Assembly: GCF_002078875.1 (NCBI RefSeq)
Contig: NC_034438.1
Location: 69,391,628-69,455,627 of the forward strand
Reading direction: 5' to 3'
DNA: 64,000 nucleotides
From: Numida meleagris
Lineage: Eukaryota; Chordata; Aves; Galliformes; Numididae
Below, piece by piece: positions 26,855 to 37,715 of the stretch. Position numbers and translations under genes: made by a program. Each line of letters starts with the position of its first letter. Position 1 is the stretch's first letter. The notes under the pieces were generated by a model. It was given only the letters and a program-made list of their open reading frames with translations, ran no database searches and was not told the DNA's origin.

Positions 26855-28795
26855 AATCCCTAGAAATGCAGGACAAGTTTTGTAACTGCGGAGGCTCACA
26901 CTGCTGTGGGGTTGGTGGTTACGTTAAGTGAGATGAGTTTACAGCCACAGCTGTGGCTAAAAGCTGAACATTTCTGTTGGAGGTTGGTGTTGGTAGAGAT
27001 CTTTGATGAGCGGAGAACAGAACCTGCAGAATGGACCTTGCTGATCCGATGGATTCTCATCCATCTGAGATTACATGAGAATGATTATCAGTGTGGTGCC
27101 ATGACAGTTCTGCATTTGGCACACCATCAGCCATCAGGAGTTTACAACTGCAGTGCAGGAAACAGTGCCTATAAACAAATATTTGTGAGTCTGATTGTCT
27201 GTGGACACTGAGCATTTAATGAGCATTTAAAAGAGCCTGAGATTTCTTGGTCTGGAAGAGGAATTGTGCTGCTGCGACTGCTAGCAAGACATCAACCAGC
27301 AGCATGGAGCAGCACGCTCTGTTAGCCTGGTGCAGATACAAAGCAAGCCTACGTGGAAGCAATTGGGCCTATCTTCAAGGACTTTGTGCCTCGCCAAGGA
27401 ATTCACAACTCCTCCAGGCAGTGTAATTTTCCTTCCCTCGTTTCCCCTGTCCAGACTCTCAAAATCATCTCATTTTTGTCAAATTCAACTCAGCCTAACT
27501 TTGCTAGATATGATGGATTTGATAAATAGTTTTTTTAGCTGCCAGTACATGGCAGAAGTGGTATAGAAACCATGCAGACTACAGCATTTTTTGAAAGACA
27601 GCTTGCTAAATGCAGATTACAATGTCATCCAAGTCCAACACTAATTAAAATTTGAACTATGGTGTGAAAGGGTCAATCAGCTGATGTAAACTAGCAGGGC
27701 AGTTCTGGATGTGCAATCTAATTAACTGCAGGAAGACACAGTACGGTGAATAAACAAACAACACGACAGCTTACAGCTTACCATCCATATTATTTTGTTT
27801 CTTTTAAGCCATATGCCTAGTAACATTTTCCTTACTTTGCATATATACAGTCAGTTATATAAATGCTTTTTTCTGTTTCACTGTGTAAATGATGGTTTAT
27901 CTATCCTTGTTGTTTTTTAAATTAAATGTTCTACTAAAGAAAAATGCTGAAAACAAACAAAAAAGCATATATATTTTATTAATTTACAACCAATGTCACA
28001 GTACAACAGTAGATGTGCAAAGCATCACGCAGCTCACAATGAAGCCCTGCAAACCCACAGGCTGGCATCTCAGCTGGCTGGCAATTCCAGCCAAGCTGAT
28101 TTGTTTCTGACTCTTTCTGACAGCACCACCCGTATTCTCCAGTGATGTTATTTGCAAAAGGTCTGGTCTGATTTGCCAGACATCCACAGCTACATGGAAA
28201 AATCCTGGGAAACTTGTGCAAACAGTTCTAATTCAGCATTCAGGCTCAATGACCAAGAACAGAGACTAGAATTTTAATTGCAGGAACTATCTGGAGATTT
28301 TTGTTTCTGAAGGACCAAATATGGAGCTGAGCCCACTACATAGGGCAGCACTGATGACTCATGCTTGTGTTTTAAGTGCAGTACTGTCTATTCCACAGGC
28401 CTGGCAAAGCCCATTAAGGCAAAAGACCTTAACGATATTCAGTCTATGAGAACCTGTGAAAAAAAACAATTGAATTAAAAGCTGGTAGAGCACCACCTTT
28501 CTGCTGCCTTGAAGGCAATTAACCCAATAAGCTGTGTATTATACATGAAATAAAGCCAGCTTGCATTCAGGGAGGGAGCACTATTAATCCTTTCTGCTGG
28601 AATTAAGTTCTGCTCAGAGGTTTAGCTTGTAGGAAGCTCTTGCTTCAGCTGCTTTTTCTAGCCCTCCTATGAGACTGCTAGTAGCAGCTGGTGGAGACCT
28701 GTCCTTCCAACTAGAGACCACAAAAATATCTCAGATATCACAAGATCGTTGTGTTTGGCCAGCTGAAAGCCTCCATCTTCTGCAGTAAATCTGAA

Positions 28796-28807
28796 TCACT
28801 GGCAAAC
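28796..28807 (+). repeat. 12-bp direct repeat, left flank of solo LTR
   Basis: TCACTGGCAAAC here is repeated exactly at 29345-29356, on the other side of the LTR. It sits 6 bp outside the predicted LTR edge. It is longer than the 4-6 bp target duplication normal for LTR elements. Confidence 0.85.
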
Positions 28808-28877
28808 ATTCAGTGTCATGGGTCTGACTTGCAGAATCAAACTCCATTACCCGAGATTAGGTTCTAATGCAGGTATG

Positions 28878-28883
28878 TTTATT
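28878..28883 (-). promoter_or_regulatory. LTR polyadenylation signal AATAAA
   Basis: Plus reading TTTATT, minus AATAAA, placed downstream of the TATA box as expected for the R region of the solo LTR. The sequence context (CTGTAATAAACATACC) resembles LTR polyadenylation regions. Confidence 0.75.
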
Positions 28884-28976
28884 ACAGTGCTGCGCCCACA
28901 CCAGATGCGAGGGGGGTCACCACCCTGCCAAACTGGCATCCCCACGGGCAGAAATGTTAGATATTTAAAAGCCAAG

Positions 28977-28982
28977 CTTATA
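28977..28982 (-). promoter_or_regulatory. LTR TATA-like box
   Basis: Minus TATAAG, immediately downstream (in LTR sense) of the tandem repeats. It would place a transcription start about 25-30 bp further along, near 28950. Activity is inferred from layout only. Confidence 0.55.
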
Positions 28983-29042
28983 CATATTCAGCAGGTTTCC
29001 AGGGAGCCATCTACATATTCAGCAGGTTTCCAGGGAGCCATC
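28981..29042 (-). repeat. Exact 31-bp tandem repeat in LTR U3
   Basis: 28981-29011 and 29012-29042 are identical, and a 10-base start of a third copy follows (29043-29052). Tandem blocks just upstream of the TATA box are typical of LTR enhancers. Perfect identity suggests a recent duplication or slippage. Confidence 0.95.
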
Positions 29043-29106
29043 TACATATTCCATCATTTCCTGGGAATTCTTTTGCATATCGTCCCTCCCCCTGGCGCAT
29101 GCATTG

Positions 29107-29125
29107 TAGCTCCTCCTGGTGGTCA
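29107..29125 (-). promoter_or_regulatory. CTCF-like motif inside the LTR
   Basis: Minus strand TGACCACCAGGAGGAGCTA agrees at 16 of 19 positions with the common vertebrate CTCF consensus TGGCCACCAGGGGGCGCTA as I recall it. It lies in U3, upstream of the tandem repeats. Mobile-element-borne CTCF sites are known in other vertebrates; binding here is not shown. Confidence 0.45.
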
Positions 29126-29344
29126 TTAGATGAAGGCTCGACGTCTTCATCACTGCCCTTTTCACCCCACTGCTGCTTTGCAGAGTCACTCCAGCTTTGG
29201 CCGGTTCCTTGTGCTGGTCCCTGCTGATAATGGAGTTTCGCCAAGTTCCTTTTCTTATCTTGCCTTACATTCTACTTACCCCAGCCCCATGCAATAGTTA
29301 ACCCTTCGGTTGCCCCTTCTAACTCAGGTCAGCCACAAGACATT

Positions 29345-29356
29345 TCACTGGCAAAC
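29345..29356 (+). repeat. 12-bp direct repeat, right flank of solo LTR
   Basis: Exact second copy of TCACTGGCAAAC, 2 bp outside the right edge of the predicted LTR. See the left copy at 28796. Confidence 0.85.
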
Positions 29357-30014
29357 CTAGAGCAAAATCTGGGACCCTAATTTCTACTTCAGTATTGTAG
29401 CCGGCTTTCCTTGATACTAAGCAAGGCTTGCACCTTCAAAATACCACAAAGTGATGGGAAAAAACTTCTAATATACAGCTTACACCTGGCCAGCTTTGAT
29501 TGGAATTTGGATGGATTGTTTCCTGAAAGCCACAGAAAAGCAATCTTTATTTTACCTTTAGAGTATGCTTATCCTGAGATCTGAGCATCTGACGTGTCCT
29601 GTGGATTTGGTATATTTTCTCTTGGACCCTGTTGTTACTCTGGTGGACAATCCGTTTGGAGCAGTCTTAGTGCAGTTCTGCTGGCAACTATGGGCAAAGG
29701 AAAAAACAGTGAAGTGCCAAAGTAATCCTCTTGTTTCTTTGCTCCATCTTCTCACAAAGCTCAAGTGATCAGGTGCACTGAGAGTCAGTCTGCCTGCTGG
29801 GGTCTATTTAGGGACCGGGAAGATCAGAGCTTCTCCACAAGTCAATTATCGGTACCAGATAAATTTAAGCATTCGCAATTTAAGATTTTTTTTTCACCTA
29901 ACATAGTTGATTTCCCTTGCATCATGGTATGCTCTGAAATTTCATTTGGGGTAGGGTGAGGTGAGGCAGTTCTTCATGATAAGCCTTGCTCTTTCATACC
30001 AAAAGCTCAGTATA
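29357..30014. other. Unique non-coding sequence, no gene seen
   Basis: Spacer between the solo LTR and the next CR1. Overlapping frames of under 70 codons on both strands, no domain, no simple repeat. Confidence 0.6.
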
Positions 30015-30950
30015 CAAATACATTAGCAACATTGACAGTGGGATTGAGTGCACCTTCAGCAAGTTTGTGGATGACACCAAGCTATGAGGTGCAGTCAAAA
30101 TGCCTGAGGGATGGGATTCTGTCCAGAGAGACCTAGACACACTTGAGCAGTGGGCCCAGGAGATCATGAAGTTCAGTAAATCCAAGTGCAAGGTCTTGCA
30201 CCAGGGTCGTGGCAACTCCCACTACCAATACAAGCTGGGGGATGTAAAGATGGAGCACAGCACTGCTGAAAATAACTCAGAATATTGATGGATGGCAAGC
30301 TGGACATGATCCAGCACTGTGCCCTCTCAGACCAAAAAGCCAACCTTATCCTGAGCTGCATCAAAAGAATCACGGTCAGCAGGTCAAGGCAGATGATCCT
30401 GCCCCTCTGCTCTGCGCTGGTGAGGCCTCACCTGGAGTGTTGCATCCAGATGTGGAGTCCTCAGTACAGAAGACATGGACCTGTTGGAGCGCATCCAGAG
30501 GAGGGCCACACAAATGATCCAAGGGATGAAACACCTCTCCTGCAAGGACAGGCTGAGAGAGCTGGGGCTATTCAGCCTGGAGTAGAGGTAGCTCCATGGA
30601 GACCTGATAATGGCCTTTCAGTGTCTTAAAGGGGAGCCATAAGAAACAATGGGACAGACTCTTTAGCAGGGTCTGTTGTGACAGAACAAGGGGAAATGGT
30701 TTCATACTAAAGGAGGGTATATTTTGACTGGATATAAGGAAGAAGTTTTTACAATAAGGGTGATGAGGCACTGCATAGGTTGCCCTGAGGGGTGGTGGAT
30801 GCCCAGTCCCTGGAGACTTTTCAAGTTCAGGCTGGATCGGGCTCTCAGTAACCTGATCTAGCTGTGGTATCCCTGTTCATCACAGGGGATTTGGATTAGA
30901 TGACCTTTAAGGATCCCTTCCAACTCTAAGGATTCTATGATTCTATGATT
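30015..30950 (+). mobile_element. CR1 LINE, RT C-terminal half plus 3' end
   Basis: About 935 bp in plus sense. It begins just before the RT active-site box, here FVDDTKL (30064-30084), followed immediately by a stop codon (30085-30087). Further along are the lower RT/thumb region (HQGRGNSHYQYKLGDVKME) and [19 protein letters not shown] in the frame 30285-30629. The tail then shifts frame into GLFSLE- and NRLP-like segments recognisable at nucleotide level. It ends with ATTCTATG octamers to 30950. The subfamily differs from the 25.7-kb copy (a RPHLECCIQMW type rather than the GHNNP type), so the two are independent insertions in the same orientation. Confidence 0.97.
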
Positions 30951-30966
30951 AGAAGACTCGGAGAAT

Positions 30967-30999
30967 GGAGAAAGGAGAAAGGAGAAAGGAGAAAGGAGG
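30967..30999 (+). repeat. (GGAGAAA)4.7 minisatellite
   Basis: Four exact GGAGAAA units plus GGAGG, a pure purine strand. It lies between the CR1 tail and the LTR fragment, within 60-90 bp of both. Confidence 0.95.
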
Positions 31000-31055
31000 A
31001 GCTGAGCTAGAGATATTCAAGGTTATATATGAACAGACAAACAAAAAATATGTTT

Positions 31056-31291
31056 TTAACATCCATTTGGCCAGTTTGGGTTAGTTTTCCTGGATCTGTG
31101 CCCTCCCAGCTCCTTGTGCTCCCCAACCCCCACACTGGTAGGGCAGTAAGAGAAGGTGAAATGATCTTGCCTCTGTGGAGTGCTGCTCAGCTACAATTGA
31201 ATTATCAACATTTTTTTTTCCTAAAGGGAAATCATAGGACCTTATGAGCTATGGTGAAGAGAATTAATTCCATCTTGGCCAAAAACAGACA
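31056..31291 (+). mobile_element. 3' portion of an avian LTR
   Basis: Contains the blocks GGCCAGTTTGGGTTAG (31070), CCCTCCCAGCTCCTTGTGCT (31103), a GAGTGCTGCTCAGC block (31178) and the terminal GAAGAGAATTAATTCCATCT...CCAAAAACAGACA ending at 31291 with the expected CA. It is the same family as the element at 14659-15060 but covers the opposite end, overlapping it at the CCTCCCAG...CTTGTGC block. The 5' half, with TATA and TG start, is missing or diverged beyond recognition. Recognition is from memory of bird repeats. Confidence 0.75.
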
Positions 31292-34200
31292 AGTCTCAGG
31301 CAAGTCACTGCTTCTAGAAGTTCCATATGTTTTGTGTATATACAGATGAAAAATAGAAATAAAAATAAAAAAAGCAAATAAGGCAGACCAGCTTCTTTTC
31401 TAAAAGAACCAACACACAACTATCAGCAGTATCAAGGCATTTATCTCTCAGTAGTACAGCTTTCTGGCCTGGAGTAAGTCACACGCTTGGCCTAGTGACT
31501 TGAAGCCTGCTGTATTCTTCTTTTCTTTCCTTCTTTCATGACCATTATGTCTAAACAGCATTCCTAATCCTTGTATAGTCTCTTAAACTCCTTCTCAGAT
31601 TGCAGGTCCCTTACTCTCACATGGCCCAAATCAGTGCTTAGCCAACAAAATGTCCTCTAGTGTGTGAAAAACACATACTCTTGAGGGGAACAGAAATGCT
31701 CTTTTCTGGCAAGTGACAGCATAACCAAGCAGCCTACAAGCTCTGTGAGAAGGAACTCTCAGAGGTACTCTCAGGCTTCCTTTGAGGAAAAAATAAGATA
31801 AAGAACATGTGTTTTCCTCTATGTACCACATTTTCATGCCCTACTTACCCAGTCTTCCTTGTGACAAACTGATTTTGTATGCAAAAAAGCACTTCATTTT
31901 ACACCTGTACACCTCTGCCTTGATCCAGGCACATGCCAGAGGGATATGTGGGTCAGCACGCCGATTACACCAGAGCAGAAGGAGCACAGCTCATCTGTCA
32001 GACCACAGCACGTGGAGAGAAACAGCCATACGAGGTATATGATTAATGCATTTCCACACCGAGTCCTGGTTGCAGTGTTTTGGTCAAAGCCTGTCCCCCT
32101 GGTGGGAAGGGAATTATATCCATCGTAACTGCTCAGCTTTCGTATATATCTCAACCTCTACAGTGTCCAAGCACTTCATCACATTTAATACAGTTATTTC
32201 ATAATTGCACTGTGGCGGAAAATTGGCATCTTAAATGGAAAGGGCAAATTCTGTCTGAGGAGAGGATTTGAGTATTCAGCTCCAGTAAGTCTCCAGCTTA
32301 AAAGCTCTTCTTCAGAAAAAAAAAATGAATGCAACAGAGCTGTACTTCCTAGGCTTCTTTCACAGATCATCATATCCATTTTACTGAAGAGACAGTTGAG
32401 GAAAAAAGACTTCAATTCACTGAGATCTTACCAGATCAGGTCTCTTTCTAACTTATTTTTCCAAGACATATATAATTATATATATATTTTTTTTCATTCT
32501 GTGGGTAGAAAACAGGTTTGTCAGTTTTTTTTGTTTGTTTGTTTGCTTTCCATGTCACTGTCAAAACTTTTAGGAGATAGCAGCAAGAAGAATTAGTTAG
32601 CTTTCTTAAAAAAAAAAATAATAATAAAAAGCACTTATAAATATCAATTGCCCTTAAAATTCAATTTTGACTGCATTGTTCCTGTAGTATTTAGATGAGA
32701 AACATGGATCTCCAAACTTAGTTGTCTGAATCTCTTTCGCCAGATCGCTGCTCACTTAGGAACTCTGAAGGAGAAAGTACAAGTTCTGTTAGAACTGAAA
32801 GAATGTGCATTTGTTGCCTTTCATTCTTCTGTACGTGACCCAGATTAACCTGTTTTTTGCCATACTGCACTCTTAATTACACTGCCTGAACAAGTCACAA
32901 ATGAACTATTTGTTTAGCCCTGGAAGATACAGAATACAGGAGATTCTAAAAATGTCAGGAATGTATTTTCCTAAGTTTTAAATAACTGACAACTGTGGGA
33001 ACACACAGGGAAATCTCATCCCATTTTAACTTATATGCTCCACAGCCTCAGTGGATATATCAGTTCCTTAGTATAGGAATAGTATATATTAGTATATATT
33101 ACTTAATTAGTATATATTTTCTTCATATAGATAAGCTGTGTTGGAGATGGGAGGAGGCAGGAAGAGGACTGTGCCTGCCTCCTGCTCCCCAAAGTCATAG
33201 ATGACCAGTTACCTTCATATCTCACAAAGGACAATTTTCCCCCAGCAATGATTGATGGGGACTAATGAAGAAAACATGTATTTTCTTATCTTACAGAACT
33301 TAACTAAAGAAGGAATGTCAGAACATCATTACTAAATTATGAAAAGCTCCAAATTCTCTTGCAGTTACTTGCAGAAAAGAAAGAAAATTACATCTATAAC
33401 TTGACTAAATAATAACAAAAAAGCCAAACAAAAATAAAGAGAAATGATTATACTGTAATACATAAGAAGAAATAATCTGTCAATATAATATTAAAAACAA
33501 AGGTTTACATATTTCCTCTTTTTCTGAAGCCTTTTAAAGGACTTGAAACAGGTAGAAATAATATTTTAAAAACCGTAGATTTACATTAAGTCTTGGGCCA
33601 GACAGGGAGACTTAAAACACAACTTACCACAGTGGCACAGATACTCTGTCATGCAAGAGAACATGAAATCTAGTTTCCTTTTGATAAACTATAAAATATA
33701 TTTTCTGACTGGATGTAGAAGCTTTTATCTTGTCAATGTTATTTGAATGACAATAAGTGCAACAGTTGAGGTTTCTATTATGCAGCACAATTTCAGTACA
33801 CAAGCAAAATGGATCTGAGTATGAAGAAATTACAGTACTTCTTAACGTAAGATACAATCCATCAAAACAGAGAAGCCAAAGACAATAATAAATGACTAAA
33901 ACTTGCGTGTGCTTGATTGGTTCAAATCAAGCTGTTCATCCATATATTTAAAAGACCTAAATACTAATTTGATTTTCCTTAGCTGTAGATATATGTCAGT
34001 GTACTGCTGTGCAATTATGATCTGCATCACTGCAGATTTGTTTTAGTAAGTCTACAAGACTATACCACAGACAAAGGGAAAAGTTAATGAATAATGAATA
34101 ATGGCCATTTAAAACTTCCTTGACTAGCCTTCTTTGGCTGATAATAGTTGCTTGTGCTAGTGCAACCTAGTGACAGAGACAAAAGACCAAGCTGAAACCC

Positions 34201-35275
34201 CAGGTTACCTGCACCACAAAAACAAAACAAAACAAAAAACAACAACAACAACAACAACAACAAAAAACAGAGGTAAAGAGCAGTGCTGGGTGGAGACTGT
34301 TGTGATGCAGTGGAACAGAGGGAAAATAAATGGAAAAATGCCATGGGCAGGCCTGAAGCACAGTTTTGCATGAATTGTATTTGAAAAGCATTTCTTTGAA
34401 AAAGACTGGTAAAGCATGAAAGCATTGAGTGGAAGTCTGCAATAGTAGCATGTCACTCTGGGCCATTTCTCTTCAATTTAAATGAACTTGAGGTGAGAGA
34501 TTGCTGCAGTGAAGGATGAAAGCTTCAGGACCTGGGAGCAAAGGTTGGAATGTGGGAAAGGGAAAGGTAGTCAAGGGATTGTTTTAACCTCTAAGCGTTT
34601 TGCATGTTCTCCACCTTTTTGTTCTATCAGTGTATGAGCAACCTTCCTCTCAGCAGTTCAGTTTTTTTGTGAAGAGCATGGATTAATCTCCACTGGAAAA
34701 AAAAAACTATACCTAACCAACTGTTCTTGGAAAGGTTAGACTGCAACAGAGAAAAAGAAGGCAAAAGTGGTTTCAAGAATGATATGCTGCCTGAACCTTC
34801 TTTAAAATGCTTGAATATTTGATTTTGAAACTGCAACGGAGATAGCATAGCAAAGTAAATAGGTAACTGCTGAGCGTATTTCAATCATATCAAGACTGAA
34901 AAAAATGAACACAGCAAATTAGGGAGGAAGAGGAAAAGAAAGAATATGTTTATTTGATCACAATTGACGTTTTTAGTATCTAGGGTATGTGCGCTTTATG
35001 TTAGGGGAAATCAGACTAGATTCAGCAGGCTTCATGTATTTGAGGCTGCTGCAGCTCCTTGTCCCCAGGTCCAACCAGCAGCAAGGCAGAGCATGCATTA
35101 TGAGTGGGCACATGCACAGAAACACACATGCATGCTACATGAATATGCGTATGTGGCTGGTCACAGAAATAAGCACAGGCAGACACAGAGCAGTCAAGTG
35201 AACTTGAACAGTGCCAGGTGGACTCCTCCTGCTTCCGTCTCTGCCTCAGAAGAATGGATGTCTACAACTGGGAAA
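31292..35275. other. Unique non-coding sequence with simple repeats
   Basis: No transposon or exon recognised. It includes an AT-rich (TTAGTATATA)-like triplication at about 33072-33118, homopolymer A runs near 32610, and the (CAA)n at 34217-34268. Antisense frames across the (CAA)n give artefactual runs of V, C or L. Confidence 0.55.
34217..34268 (+). repeat. (CAAAA)n / (CAA)8 microsatellite
   Basis: CAAAA units pass into about eight CAA triplets (about 34240-34264) and end in an A run. A purely compositional call. Confidence 0.95.
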
Positions 35276-35490
35276 CACAGAATCATAGAGCCACAGAATG
35301 GTTTGGGTTGGAAGGAACCTTAAAGGATATCCAGTTCCAACTCCCTGCCATGGGCTGGCTACCAACCACCAGATCAGGATGCCCAGGGCCCCATCCAACC
35401 TGGCCTTGAGCACCTCCACGGATAAGCACCTTGATCACCTCCCGCTGCTTCTCTGGGCAGCCTGTGCCAGGACCTCTGAGTAAAGAACAT
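35276..35490 (-). mobile_element. CR1 3' UTR fragment
   Basis: Plus reading begins with the reversed tail (AGAATCATAG then CCACAGAATGGTTTGGGTTG) and continues through GCCATGGGCTGG, CCCATCCAACCTGGCCTTGA (35392) and CTTCTCTGGGCAGCCTGTGCC (35448), the standard order of a CR1 3' end. About 215 bp, truncated before any RT motif. An upstream overlapping 90-codon minus frame is not CR1 protein. Confidence 0.95.
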
Positions 35491-37715
35491 TCAGGAGTAT
35501 GTGTAAACGCGCAAAGTGAATTCCCCCAGCAGCTGGGCTTAAACATTAATTCCATGCAGTAGCTACACCTGGATCCCAGTCTGGATGGCCAGCTTCATGC
35601 CCGGACCGTAAGGCTGATGCTGGGAGTGGCTCAGGCAGGATGCCTCTTTCTCTGAGTTTTTGAATTTGTGCTTCTGTCAGCCTTTGTGCCACTTGCTCCT
35701 CTGCAGTGTGCACAGAACTTTTTATACTTCACTCCACAGTCTGTGGCACCTTGCATGAGTAAGGCAAGACATAGCATTCACATCTTAAATAAGGCAATTT
35801 TTTTCCTTTTTCTGAACAAGAAGAGGCAGCAATCTCAGATTGGAGCTGTAGAAACTGCAAGGTTTATTTTCTGTTGCTGCTGTATTGCTCACTTTTGATT
35901 AAACCTTTAGGTTTGTTTGCAGAATTGGCCATGTGCTCTCTCATGATTGGGGATGGGTTTTTAAAGTGAATAAGGTGCAACGGATTGCAAAAGATTAGCT
36001 GTCTGGAAGGCTATTATAATCTTTTGTGCATTGGGTACTACTCAAAAGGCAGCTCAGAATGATAACTGCTGATAGCAAGTTAATCAAAGCTCTCCATGAT
36101 AAAAATTGGAAGTTTCAGTTTGTTTCCGAGTAGAAGTCTACCTCAGCAAATGTGTAACACTACCAGTCCTCTACAGCACCTGCATGGTTCAGAGAAGTGC
36201 GATCAGCTCCTTGTTCGAGCAGGTTAGAGGAGCCCCTGCAGGTGTGCACGAGTGTTGCAAACATGAAGCCTTAGCAATAAATGACCATGGAGCTCTCCTG
36301 GCTGTCATAACTGTGCTACTCCCCAGCACATTCACAGCTGTAAAAGCTGAAAATGCAGCAGAGGAAAAGCAGCATCACAAGTGTACCATTTTGCTAAGCA
36401 CTGAAAGCATACTTATCCATTGGTAGATGAAACAGCAATGACAGTTGGCTATTGCCATTTGTGGAAGTGAATAAGGATAAAGTATAAGAAAATGTAGCTT
36501 TGGGGAAAAAAATAAAAAAGAAAAGAAATATCACAGTATCTCAGGGAGAAATAATGCAAATAATAGATTTCTTGTTTGTTCAAATATTTGGATGAACAGC
36601 TGCCAGAAATTAATTCCTGAATTTCAACACTAACTCACAAAAGGCCATCTTTCTTCTTGGCACAACATGTGTCAGTACTTTCACGCTTCTTGAAGCTGAG
36701 GCATTTTTGCTGTTGCTGTTGTTGTTTCATTTTATTTTCTTGACAGTTTCTTCATGTTAACTTTCATTTTCCTGATCTCTGACCTCTCTACCAATTCAAA
36801 AGAGTAAATGCAGCAGTCCTGACCATTCAGACATCTGAGTATCTCTTACTGAATAGCCCAGTTTGTAGACAGTTATTGAAACAGACGAGGAAAACCCACC
36901 CTGTGCACATTCACAGAAGAGGTCCTCTATGCCTGTCCTTTCAGTTTGTCATATTTGGAGTAACTGTAAGACAGATGTCATTTAGCCATAAGTAATTCAA
37001 ATAGCTGGTAGCTACCACATGAAATCTCTCCTTGAATTAGCCCAATAATGAATTCAGCACAAAAGAAGATAAACTGGGATTTTCTTCATCAGCCACCTGT
37101 TTAGATGAGCTTTGAGAAAAATATTTGTGCTAATAGTAAAGATTACAAAGATGTCATGGACAGTAGTTTTAATCTCTCACTGCCTGTACAGACTTTTAGA
37201 GCAAGTCATTGTATGCCTACTTCCTCTTCTGATGTAATGTATTAGGTAACAACAACAACCTTAAACCGCATTCCACCCTGCCGTGTGTGACTGAAGTCCC
37301 ATTATTAAAAAATGAGGTGCCCTAAGTAATCACAGATTCCCAGCTTACCAGCTTGTCCACCTTGAAGTTTGCTAGCAAATGTACACGCCATGCTTGTGGT
37401 GGTTTCACCCTTCTGGGCAGATAAATTCCTCCACACCACTCTGTCACTTCCCCTCATCAAAGAAAGAGTTGGGGAAAATGCAGTGGAAAATGGCTCAAGA
37501 GTCGAGGAAAGAACAGAGGTCACCAGTTACCACTGTGGGCAAAAGAGACTCAGCATGGGGAGATTAATGTAATTTATTCCCTATTGCTTACAGACTAGAG
37601 GAGTGAGAACTAAAACCAAATTAAAAAAACTTCTTCTCCTATCTGATCTCCTCCTCTGCAGTGGCAAAGGGGAAAGGGGGCTGCAATCAGCCCATAATGC
37701 TTCATCTTTTCCCAA
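35491..37715. other. Unique non-coding sequence, no gene seen
   Basis: No transposon or exon recognised. A short imperfect (TTGCTG)/(GTT) patch lies at about 36708-36728. Frames up to 106 codons lack domains. Confidence 0.55.

Larger units (their letters stand above)
26536..28813. other. Unique non-coding sequence with one CTCF-like motif
   Basis: No transposon or exon recognised. A 101-codon plus frame (26906-27211) has no domain. The best small signal is the CTCF-like motif at 26838-26854. Confidence 0.55.
28814..29342 (-). mobile_element. Solo LTR of an endogenous retroelement, 529 bp
   Basis: The minus strand begins TGTCTTGTGGCTGAC and ends GTCAGACCCATGACA, giving TG...CA ends that also form an imperfect inverted pair. 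Inside, in transcription order: a promoter half with two exact 31-bp repeats (29042 down to 28981), a TATAAG box (28982-28977), and an AATAAA signal (28883-28878) about 95 bp after the TATA, then about 64 bp to the end. This is the U3-R-U5 layout of a retroviral LTR. No gag, pol or env adjoins, so it is a recombined solo LTR. Hexamers outside the ends (ATTCAG left, TTTCAC right) are only partly alike, but a 12-bp direct repeat lies just beyond. Family not named. Confidence 0.85.

Noticed and set aside
34084..34466. Overlapping minus frames with runs of Leu, Val or Cys, resembling membrane segments
   Set aside because: The hydrophobic runs are translations of the (CAA)n microsatellite on the opposite strand.
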